Assembly (NCBI RefSeq): GCF_022605165.1
Contig: NC_063072.1
Coordinates: forward strand, 1,550,001-1,614,000
DNA: 64,000 bases
Reading direction: 5' to 3'
Source of the DNA: Purpureocillium takamizusanense
Taxonomy: Eukaryota; Ascomycota; Sordariomycetes; Hypocreales; Ophiocordycipitaceae
The notes beneath the pieces are model-generated. The model ran no database searches. It worked only from the letters and a program-made list of their open reading frames with translations, and was not told where the DNA came from. Shown here piece after piece: positions 22,757 to 32,534 of this stretch; the first letter of the stretch is position 1, and every line of letters starts with the position of its first letter. The position numbers and the translations under genes were made by a program.

Positions 22757-24021
22757 CTAGTACCAAATGCTTCTCGTCCGATGATGAGGGAACGCCTCTT
22801 TCCCCTCTGCTTCTAGTTCCTTCATCTTGTCGTACAGGAAAAAGTCTATCAGGATGGCATTTACGTTTGTGTCGGGATGGTGCCTCCGGATTTCTCTCCG
22901 TATGAGTTCGACGCACCAGATACTGCATGCTAAGGACACGAATCAGCGGTCGTTTGTTATTGCTCGAACACCACCGTCGCTTACCTCTCAGTTGTACTTC
23001 CCAGCTGCTACCGCTCTTTAGCAGCTGCCTATCCTTGATAGCCGTAGCCACAGAGGGGCTGCAGTAGAGCGCGCCGACGGAGATTAGTATCTGTGGCACC
23101 CGGTAGTCGGCAAACATGGTAATTTTGTCGATGTCGCGAAACGTGCCGTACGAGTCGCCTTGGAAACAGGCCCAGAGATCGGCTACGAGGATCTGGGCCC
23201 GCTTCAGCAGTCTTATGGGCTTTTCCCTCCCCGTAAAGGAATGCTCGTCCCGGAAGCACGAGAAATCTCGGGCCAGGATATTGACCAGGCGGGCTGCAGA
23301 GCCGTCGGCCGCCTCGACAAGACTGGTAATGGAACATTCATACCGCTGGTAAGGGTCAGATCCCTTGTCACAGAAAGGACGAGCAAAAGGGTGTGTGTAC
23401 CTCGTAAAGAACCTGACCGCTCTCTCTCAAGCAGTCAAGGCGCTCACTTAGCAGCGGCATCTCCTCTTCCGTGCAAGAGCGAAAGATGTGTCGCAGCGAC
23501 TCAAGGTTGCACTCATCCTCGCTGTGCCAAAAGTGCGGATCGGTGATCGGAATGCCTGCACTCTAATATTAGAAGTTGAGGCCGATGCATGAGCTTCGGG
23601 GAGACCCACCGTCATCCAGAGCTCTTTGCATCGCGGCGACGAGGCTCCAGTACCCAGTCCATCTCTTCCCCCGGTACTCAATGGCAAATCTCTCGTCGTC
23701 GGGCAGCTCGGACCAAAACGAAAAGTTGAGCAGGTCCATGGTGAAGATGAAGGCGACGGTTGCCTCATCCTTGGCCTTGGGGTGCAGCTCATGCTCCGAC
23801 CAGGAGGCTGTCGAAAAGCTCTTCTCCTGCATCTGCTTATAGATGCTCTCAGCGGCGTTCTTGGTTGCCCGCATGTCGATGGCGACGTCGATGCCATGAT
23901 CGTAGACGAATTCGGCGCTCTCGAGGACGCCCGTCTCGGGCTCGGCCTCGACGACCGGCTTGCCTTGAAGGTGTTGGCGCAAGAGAGCCAGGAGCTCGGG
24001 GTCCGCCTCGTCGTCTAACAT
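22757..24021 (-). CDS. QNG1: queuosine 5'-phosphate N-glycosylase/hydrolase (queuosine salvage, DUF2419)
   Basis: Four exons, 24021-23610, 23555-23401, 23345-22985 and 22929-22757, give 366 aa; three introns of 54-55 nt each have branch points. The family (human QNG1/C9orf64) releases queuine from queuosine 5'-phosphate so that eukaryotes can reuse the base for tRNA modification. The blocks match the human protein closely: LLNFSFWSE, YRGKRWTGYWSL, ALDDGIPITD, KRAQILVADLW, ITMFADYRVPQIL (with the conserved Asp), RACSIWCVELIR, and the end HRTRSIWY. All are in order and the length is normal. Budding yeast lacks this gene; fission yeast has it. The start is the first ATG of the open frame, giving MLDDEADPELL. 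It diverges from UBA2. Confidence 0.94.
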
Positions 24022-25020
24022 GGTGCAGTTGCTCGTATCGCCCCTCGTCCCGCGGCGGGTCAGACAAATGGCGATGTCTGCCTGACACTCTGGCCCTCAA
24101 CGTTGAGTCTGGCTACTTCAATCACAGCCTGCAGATTATAGAGCTTGCAGGGTGGCCACTGCTTCGGATTGGCGCAGATGAGTACCTGGCGGTCGTGCTG
24201 TGCCTTCCCTCTGAATTTGATGAGTTTTGCAGGAGTCTACTGGCTGCAGCGGGCGGTCGTTTGGCACGCTCAGTGAGACGCTCAGCCCCGTACCCGAATT
24301 TGGGCTGGGCTATGTGGCAACGGCTTCTAATCCTGGCTTCAACCAAGAATGAGGTCCTTTGCAGGCAGGTATTGGTTTCGCTACAACGATTTACCAATGA
24401 AGCGTGATCGACGCATTGCTCCCGCGTGGCCCCTTAAGACAGACCACCCTCTCTACGGGTTTCATCGCCTTCGCACCCGTCGTGGATCCATCAGGAACTG
24501 CAGGAACTTCTGGACCGGCAGCTTGGGTGACTGTCTTGGTACGTCGTCACATCTGCCCACTGCTGGCTATGGGCCTGTGCCACTGCGGGCCTTGCAGCCT
24601 GCCTGCCCAGGCACCTGCGCATCGAGACGACTCGGCAGTAGGGACTCGGGGGGTGCCTGCAGCTGTGCTGTGCGCCCGGGCGTGCCCCAGCTGCAAACAA
24701 CCACCCAGGGCCGGCGCCCGCATATGATGCCCCACTGGAGAAGTCAATCGCGAGGCGGCCAATGGGATGCCCTTAAGGCTGTCTGCCGCACTGGCCCGGA
24801 TGCCGGATCCCTGAGCCGCTGACCTCATGCAATTGGTCGCGCGAGCTTGCGATGCATCAGCCGCAGCCTTCCTTGTTCATCATCATTGCACTTTCCCAGC
24901 GGCTTTCAGAGCCGTTGTCTTCGCCTCTCCAGCACCCTCCCATCATCTCTCCCTCCTCGATCGCACAACAGCTCGCTGGCACCCTCGTTCCCCGTCCAAT
25001 TCGACGACCAATAGCAGGCG
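24022..25020. promoter_or_regulatory. shared promoter region of QNG1 (-) and UBA2 (+)
   Basis: Both genes start outward. No supported ORF is present. A pyrimidine-rich stretch (ccctcccatcatctctccctcctcg) at about 24935-24960 lies just upstream of the UBA2 ATG and may mark its transcription start. An out-of-frame ATG at 24852 would form a 90-codon upstream frame if transcription began earlier. Confidence 0.55.
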
Positions 25021-27607
25021 ATGGAGTCGGAGGACGTCGCAGAGGGCTCAAAGCCCGCAGCTGCGGCTCCCACAGCCGCGACTGCCGCGCCGGCTTTCGC
25101 AGCTGTCCCAGCCGACATCGATAATAACGCAGTTGCTGCTCCAGCAACCGTGAACACGACCACAGACAAAACCGCGCTCGCTGCCACGACCACGTCCCCC
25201 TCCTCAGACCTTCTGCAACAGCAGCCACGAGAGGAAAAGCAGCCATCGCAGCAGCCGCAACCCCAACCCCCGTCGAGCGAGAGCACAAGTACGAGCAATA
25301 CACCAAAGCCGCCTCTTCAGCAACGGCCGAGAGTCATGGCGCGCGACAGATACAACCATCAATCGCTTGGCGCGTCTCTGAACTCGTCGGTGAAACAGGT
25401 GCGTCTCCGAATCCCAGAGCGCATCGCCCACCGGCGTCTGCTCTCGTCGGTCGGATCGAATTGACATCAACCCCCCCACAGGCTCGCGTTCTCATGGTCG
25501 GCGCCGGCGGCATCGGGTGCGAGCTGCTCAAGAACCTGGTTCTTAGCGGCTTTGGCGAAATTCACGTCGTGGATTTGGACACGATTGACCTGTCCAACCT
25601 CAATCGCCAGTTTCTTTTCCGCCAGGAGCACATAAAGAAGTCCAAGGCCTTGGTGAGTTGCCTTCCGTCTTTTGGACGTTGGTCAGACCAGCTGACAGTG
25701 CTCCCAGGTTGCCAAGGAAGCAGCGCAAAAGTTCAATCCCAACGCCCAGATCGTCGCCCATCACGCGAATATCAAGGACTCCGAGTTCACGGTGTCATGG
25801 TTCCGAGCATTCAAGATAGTCTTCAACGCCCTCGACAATCTCGAGGCAAGGCGACATGTGAACAAGATGTGCCTCGCGGCTGGTGTGCCTTTAATCGAGA
25901 GTGGCACCACTGGCTTCAACGGCCAGGTTCAGGTGATCAAGAAGGGCCTTACGGCCTGTTATGACTGCAGCCCCAAGGAGACTCCAAAGACCTTCCCCGT
26001 CTGCACGATTCGGAGCACGCCAAGTCAGCCCATTCACTGCATTGTTTGGGGCAAGAGCTACCTCTTGAAGTGCGTGGCCTCTGCCTCTGCTAAGCTCCGT
26101 ACAAAATGCTAATCAGATCGTAGCGAGATATTCGGTGCCAGCGAGGACGAGTCGGCATTCGATCACTCAGCTGATGCAGACAACGGTATGTCGAAGCTTG
26201 CCGGCCAGAGATCGCGACGAGTTGCTGATCCACCAACAGCAAAAGAGATTGCAGAGCTCAAAAAGGAGTCTGAGCAGCTCAAGAAGATTCGAGAAGCCGT
26301 CGGGACGGACGCTTTCGCCCAGCTACTGTTCGACAAAGTCTTTGACGCCGACATTGAGCGCCTGCGATCTGTGGAGGATATGTGGAAGTCACGCCGCCGG
26401 CCTGAGCCGCTCAAGTACGAGACGCTGCTGTCTCAGGCAAGTGATGTGCTGTCCGCAAGGGACGAAGTCCTGAAGGACGACCAGAAGGTGTGGTCGCTCG
26501 AGGAAAGCCTGGTCGTATTCAAGGATAGTCTGGATCGGCTTAGCAAGCGGATGCTGCAGCTCAAGACGGCCAAGGAACCCTCAGCGGCGGAACCCATCAT
26601 CACATTTGACAAAGACGACGAGGACACACTCGATTTCGTCGCCTCTAGCGCGAACATTCGTTCAACAATATTCGGCATCGACCGCAAGTCTCGGTTTGAC
26701 ATTAAGCAGATGGCGGGAAATATCATTCCGGCCATTGCAACTACCAACGCCATCGTGGCAGGTCTCTGCGTCCTGGAATCCTTCAAGGTGTTGAAAGGAG
26801 ACTACGGTCACTCGAAGGAGGTGAGTGTTTTCAGCCCAGGCTGCTGCCCTCCATGCTAATTTCTCGCAGGTATTCCTGACGCCTTTTGCTCCCGCGAGGT
26901 TGTTGGCCCCCGACAAGTCTCGAAATCCCAATCCCGACTGCCCGGTTTGTGGTGTTTTCAATACGGGCATCATCGTTGACTTCAATCGCGCAACGCTTAA
27001 CGACGTGGTTGAGTATATCGTCAAAGACAAGCTCGGCTTCGGTGGGAAGGATTTTGTCGTCAGCAATGAAGTTGGTATCTTGTACGACGCGGATGAAACG
27101 GATAACCTCCCGAAGAAGCTCTCTAAGCTTGGTAAGTTGGCGGCATACTTTCACCCCCCACATAAGGTCCATGGGCTCACGGGTTCCAGGCGTCAATGGC
27201 TCAAGCTTCCTGACCGTCATGGACGAGGATGACGATGAGCCGTTCGTCAACGTTGTCATTGACATTCAGGAAGAGTATGCCCTCTGAAAAACGCTCAAGC
27301 GTGGTGGCCGAGCTAACAAATAAATAGGACCTCTGGTGATGACGAAAAGCCGGTCAAGTCTTCGTGGACGAATCATCCAGACATCCCTCGGAAAGCTAAG
27401 CAGGCTTTCCCACCGGAAGCCAACGGCACCGCTCAGAATGGAAAGCATTCTCTTGACGATGTGGTTGAGATTGAGCAAAAGGGTCTCAAGAGAGCCCATC
27501 AGGGAGACGACAATCAGCCAAGCAAGAAGGCCAAAACGGGCGACTCGGCGATGGACGATGTCGTCCTTGTCGAGGACGCCGGTGGCGCCATCGTCATTGA
27601 CGACTAA
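25021..27607 (+). CDS. UBA2: SUMO-activating enzyme subunit Uba2
   Basis: Eight exons: 25021-25398, 25482-25652, 25708-26069, 26124-26185, 26240-26820, 26870-27131, 27190-27274 and 27325-27607. All seven junctions keep phase. With Aos1 the protein activates SUMO and passes it to Ubc9 in the nucleus. The adenylation motif [11 protein letters not shown] is in exon 2. The catalytic Cys lies in [16 protein letters not shown], followed by a C-terminal ubiquitin-like domain and an acidic tail ending [15 protein letters not shown], which looks like two SUMO-interacting motifs. The start is uncertain. From 25021 the protein is 727 aa, with a 105-residue Ala/Thr/Gln/Pro-rich leader. From the ATG at 25336 ([12 protein letters not shown]) it is 622 aa, the family length, and the catalytic Cys becomes residue 177 as in yeast. 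I list the longer frame because its ATG comes first and it stays open. Confidence 0.95.
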
Positions 27608-27647
27608 TCAGATGGCGCTGTGACATAACGGAGGATTAATTGGGTGC

Positions 27648-28839
27648 TCAGGCTGCGCTCAGGCCCCCGTCGAGATTGAGGACGCAGTTGTTTGCATAGC
27701 CATTTGAGGCCAGGAAGATGGCCGCATCGGCAACCTCCGCGGGATCGGCAGCGCGATGGAGAGGTATTTTCTGAAGATAATCGTTGCGAATACCCGGCTG
27801 CAGGTCTGGGAGGCAACGCATCAGCTTGACCTGCATGTCTTGAGGGGATAGTTTCATGTGAAGAAGCATGGGGCAAGGAGCAACAACGGGCACTGTTGGG
27901 GATGGGTACTCACTATCCCACATGGTACTCTCGACCCATCCTGGTAGGAGGGCATTGACGCGGATAGATTTGGCGACCATTTCGCGGCAAAGAGCTCGCG
28001 TGAAGCCTAGAAGGCGCGAGTTAGCGAGCTGCTATACACATGTACAAATAGGATTGGAGGATGGGAGGATGAGGATAGCCATGTTGTCATGTAGCAATGA
28101 TGAATGATTCATATGTATGTTTTTCGCACGCACCAATTAGGCCAGCTTTGGAAGCTGCATAGGCTGTAACGCCGAGTTCAGCCCTGTTGGCCATGAGGCT
28201 CGAGACGTTGATGATGCATCCTACAGGTTTGTCAGGCGAGAGCAAGGGCTACATGGCCGGGGAGTGATTCTCCGCACCATTCCGCCTTAGTCTGGCATTC
28301 TTGCACACCAGCATCGGTGCGAGCAGATTCGTGTCGATGATAGAGGCGAGCTCCGCATTAGAGGTCCGGCTGAGCAGGGTGGTCTGCGCGATTCCCGCAC
28401 AGTTAACGAGAATATCGAGCGGCCCGACATGCCTGTCACCAAATTTCTAGAGAACATGTATGAGCCATGGAAAAGGAATTGCAGTCCGGGGATGGGGGAC
28501 ATTGATATATACCTCTGCGCCCGCGGGGTTGTTCTCGTAAAAGACGGTTTTAATGTTGGCCGGGTCCGAGAGGTCCAGGCGCAGGAAGCGGTGCGACGCC
28601 GGCAGCGGCTCTGGCGGCGACGACCGCGGAGCAGGAGCATCGTCCGAGGACGGGGCCGGCGGCGGCGGCGAGTACGGGACCAGCTTGGGCTCGAGCTTGG
28701 GGCGGGCCTCGAGGGCGGAGCGGCCGAGGACGGTGACGACGGCGCCGCGGGAGGCGAAAGCCTTGGCTATATGGAAGCCGATGTGGCCGGTCCCGCCTAC
28801 GACGGCGCAGTGCTTGCCCGCGAGGCTCAGGGGCGTCAT
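27648..28839 (-). CDS. short-chain dehydrogenase/reductase (possible 3-oxoacyl-ACP reductase type)
   Basis: Five exons, 28839-28513, 28446-28278, 28220-28134, 28006-27914 and 27838-27648, give 288 aa. The protein is an NAD(P)H-dependent oxidoreductase of Rossmann fold. Visible are the nucleotide motif GGTGHIG, NCAG in strand beta-4, INVSS and the catalytic YAASK (Tyr-xxx-Lys), then the PGWVESTMW and LNLDGGLSAA ends. The glycine pattern is GxxGxxG, as in atypical/extended SDRs, while size and C-terminus are classical. A Pro/Ala/Ser-rich insert (about residues 45-75) lies between the second and third strands. The last intron (27839-27913, 75 nt) is uncertain, since the frame is also open through it (313 aa). 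The substrate cannot be told; resemblance to fungal Oar1-like reductases is only an impression. Its stop is 40 bases from that of UBA2. Confidence 0.85.
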
Positions 28840-30151
28840 TGCGACCGTGGGTGGGGTGCCGGGTGCCCGGCGATGAAGGGCGAGCCGCGAGGACGGGGTC
28901 GGTGGCTCTCGCGAACTGAATTGGTTTCTGGTCGCTGGTGAGTTGCAACCCGAACCCCGACGCGTGTCGTGTCGTGTGGTGTGTCACTGATGAGGGAGCT
29001 TTTATTAGAGAAGTCATGGCGTGTGGGGCACTGGCATTCAATTAGTAGTAGCAAGTGCCGTCGTCAGTCGTCATACATCCGTCCCAGAATGCTTGCCTGT
29101 CTGTTGCACCAGGTGTTACTTGATACATGCTCTATCAAGGCAGCTACTAACGTTACTATCAAGGTAGTAGCCGATGCATTGTCCGGTTGTCCATGGTAGG
29201 TACTAAGGTATATATCAGAGCGCTGAGTCCACCCGCGAGTCGTGCCTGCCAATGCGCCTCTTAGCTTGTGCCAAGAATGAGTGTCGCTCTTGGAGCTTGG
29301 TACAGTTCAAGGGGCACAAAAGAGCCTATTTTTATAGAGCACTAACCTAGGTATCAAAACCACAAGGGGGCACTACCTATATTGACACTGATACCGGCAC
29401 TGACAGTGAGCAAGATGCAGGGGTCGGCGTGCACGACATGCTGGCTGGGTTCAACGTACGAGGACCTGCCTGCATGCCTGCATACTTCGTACACGCTACA
29501 ATACATACTGATACTGAGCGTAGCCACTACGTCGCATGTTCCGCTCAGCCATTACTGGTCTTGGGTGGTTCGAGCTATTGGGAGAGGCCGCAGACGACAA
29601 CCACCTACGAAGTAACTTAATTGCTCGTTCTCGCTCGCGACGTCACGTATGCGTTGCCCGTCAATGTTACCCGGTCCGAGTTGCTTCATGACGGCACGGG
29701 CAGCTGCTGCAATCGTGGGTCTGGTCGTTTGGGAGCCGGGGAGCCACTGGCAGCGGGAGCGTCTTGGCGGGCAGCCGAGGCATGCCAACCTCTTATGTAG
29801 TGCCTAACGTACATAGTTACAGTGGGCTCTGTGCCTGCCTGTACCGCTGTCTGTACCTGGAGCGACACGCTAAATTCCCAACTGCGGGCAGTCTCCCCAC
29901 CCCCGAACCACACATGGATCGACCTCGCACGCTTCCACACACACGTTGCATAACCTCCTCGGGTAATCCTCCTCCCCAACTCTCTCCAGTTCCGGGCCAC
30001 CTCCCGTCCACTCCTTCAGTTCTGCTTCCCCCGCTGGCGCTCATGTCGGCGCCGGCCTCGCCATTTAAGACTCCAACCGCAGCCCATTGACACCCCCCGC
30101 GACACCGCGCAAGGGCTGTCGCATCTACCAAACCCCCCCCCCGAAGCGACC
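28840..30151. promoter_or_regulatory. divergent intergenic region between the SDR gene and LCB3
   Basis: No supported ORF is seen. Between about 29090 and 29420 the sequence is AT-richer and holds small repeats, such as two copies of ctatcaaggnag at 29131 and 29158 and tactaaggtatata. The first part should carry the SDR promoter and the end the LCB3 promoter (C-rich leader 30095-30150). Confidence 0.5.
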
Positions 30152-32091
30152 ATGAGCGACGACGCGCTGCCACCTCGCGAGGCCCCGCCCAAACCCGGCG
30201 ATGTCCCAGACGCGGGGCTGAGGAGCCTCGACCATTGTGAGTCGGCCGTTGCCCAGCGCATATGCAGGGCTCTTGAGACTCGAGCCCGATCGAGGTGCTG
30301 ACGCGACGCTGCGTCTGCCAGACAAGAGGGCGCTGCCGCGATGGCGCTACGCCGTGCGCCAGAAGACGCTGCCGTTGATCCGCTGGGAGACGCCCTATCT
30401 CGCCTGGATGCAGGATAGGCTGCGCACGCCCGCTCTCGACAGCTACTTTGCCATCACCGCCAACCTCGGCACACATACCTTCTTTATGATCGGCTTGCCC
30501 ATGCTGTTTTGGTGTGGCAATGCGTCCTTTGGGAAAGGGTACGTCGGCTCGTCGCGGCAGGCATTCGCGGGCCCCTGACACTGACACTGACACTGACACT
30601 GCATCACCAAAACTCAGCCTCGTCCATATGCTCGCCCTCGGCGTCTTCTGGACCGGCTTTATCAAGGACTTTTATTCCTTGCCGCGGCCGCTCTCGCCGC
30701 CGCTGCACCGCATTACCATGTCTGGTTCGGCCGCGCTCGAGTACGGCTTCCCCTCGACGCACAGCGCCAACGCCGTATCCGTCGCCGTCTACGCGCTCCT
30801 CCTACTGCGAAGTCCCGATAACACATTTGCTCCCAACACGAAGCTGCTCCTCGAGGGGCTCTCTTACTTCTACGCCCTTTCCATCGTCTTTGGTCGTCTG
30901 TACTGCGGCATGCACGGCTTCATGGACGTCATAGTGGGATCGACCATGGGCGCAGCCATCGGCTGGATCGAGTACTACTACGGGCCTCCCCTAGACGAGT
31001 ACATGCATTCGAGTGGCTGGATGGCCCCCTTCATCGCCATGCTCGTCATCATCGTGTTCGTCCGCATCCACCCGGAACCCGCCGACGACTGCCCCTGCTT
31101 TGACGACAGCGTTGCCTTTGCCGGTGTACTCATCGGCTTGGAGTTCGGGACCTGGACGTACGGGAAGATCCCTGGGGACCCGTGGGAGACACACGCCTAC
31201 GGCAACGGCACGGTTGACACGTCGTCTTTGGGCCTCTGGAAGAATGTGGCGAGAATTGTCTTTGGCGTCCTTGTCATCTTCGTGTGGCGGGAGACGATGA
31301 AGCCGGCGCTCCTGAAACTGCTACCACACCTATTCCGCGGCCTCGAGCAGGTGGGCTTGAACCTCCCACGACGATACTTCACCCCAGCTAGCGAGTACAA
31401 GTCGGTGCCCCCTGGCTCGCGGCTCGACACGCTCTTCCCCAAGGCGTCCGACTTCCCTCGCATGGTGGAGAGCATCCGCCACCCCACCACGCGAGGCAGG
31501 TCAGTGTCCATCGGGCCGCAGAGCGCGGCGGATGCGTACGAGACGCTGGCGTATCGCGAGCGACGCCGTCGCGAGAGCATCGGCAGCAACAACAGCCTCA
31601 AGAGCAAGTCCAGCAACATGGACCTATCGAGTGCCGCAGACCCGGGGCCAAAGGACGCGGACAGCTCAGGCAGGGTCGCGCAGGCGTCCGGGTCGCAGAA
31701 GCCGCCCGCGCACGAGTACGAAAAGATGATGGGGGACGGCGAGGTTGTCATGACGCCTGTCGAAGAAAATGGGGCCGCGGGCGGATTCAACAACGAGGGG
31801 GAGGAGCTGGCGGAGAAGGAGATGTTTTCACGGCTGGTCCGACCGCGAGTAAGATACGACGTGGAGGTGGTTACCAAGCTGGTCGTCTACACCGGTGAGT
31901 ACAGACGCCCGTTCCATCCAACCCCTCCCCAGCCCCCTTTCCCCCGATTCGTAGACTCTAGGAGCAAACAAGACGCTGACCACGGACTTACCCGCCCGCC
32001 AGGAATCGCTTGGTTCGCGACGGCCCTGATTCCCATCATGTTCGAGATTGTAGGCCTGGGCACGAACCACCTACAGGCGGTAATGAGATGA
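30152..32091 (+). CDS. LCB3: dihydrosphingosine/sphingosine 1-phosphate phosphatase (PAP2 family, Lcb3 type)
   Basis: Four exons, 30152-30236, 30322-30538, 30618-31894 and 32003-32091, encode 555 aa. The enzyme is an ER membrane phosphatase that removes phosphate from long-chain base phosphates and so controls sphingolipid flow. All three lipid-phosphatase motifs are present: K117-x6-R124-P125, PSTHS at about 146-150 and R194-x5-H200-x3-D204, with hydrophobic membrane segments around them. The C-terminal third holds a Ser/Lys/Arg-rich, probably cytosolic region (about 380-500), then a last hydrophobic segment in exon 4. Joins give DHY-KRALPRW, GKG-LVHMLAL and YTG-IAWFATA. The second intron carries a fourfold CTGACA repeat. 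The ATG follows a C-rich leader and starts the open frame. Confidence 0.95.
30575..30600 (+). repeat. (CTGACA)4 tandem repeat inside an LCB3 intron
   Basis: Four exact CTGACA units are followed by CT, placed 17 to 42 bases before the acceptor at 30617. Each unit contains CTGAC, the preferred fungal branch-point sequence. Confidence 0.9.
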
Positions 32092-32534
32092 GCTGGCGCA
32101 CCGGGACCAGGAGATGGATGATGACCGACATGCACATAGAAGAAGCAGAGGGCGGCGGCCCCTTCCTCCCCCCTTTTACCGTTGCCATCCCGCTCTGGAA
32201 CAAGGCGAGAGGAGGTTGGGCCGCGTCCCGTGTATAAGATACCTATACTTACCGACTTTACTGCACATGTGCATGGCCTTTGTGGCGAATTCTACGCGGG
32301 AGGTTCTTGATGCCTCCTCTGCTTTCCTTCCCGGACGGATGCCTACAATGGACGAATCCGACCAAGCTGTAGGTAGGCCCATGGATCGGCGAGATGATGA
32401 GATCATCGCGCTGCACATGAGAAAAAAGGGAGCCGAAGCACAGAGAGCACACTGCTGAATGCGGGGTGATCAATTCTTGATCGTGGTATAAACGAGCTAT
32501 CCTACAATATATGCCTCCTCATCTCGTACCAAAA
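32092..32534. other. convergent intergenic region between LCB3 and PTR2
   Basis: It holds the 3' ends of both genes. No ORF with support is present. Confidence 0.6.

Noticed and set aside
26124..26185. Frameshift or pseudogene in UBA2 suggested by broken frames
   Set aside because: All breaks fall at introns with consensus ends, and the eight exons add up in phase to a full-length protein.
16955..27607. A functional cluster of DNA-replication and repair genes
   Set aside because: POLD4, UBA2, SKI8, RFC3 and MHF2 are mixed with unrelated genes on both strands; chance grouping is enough.
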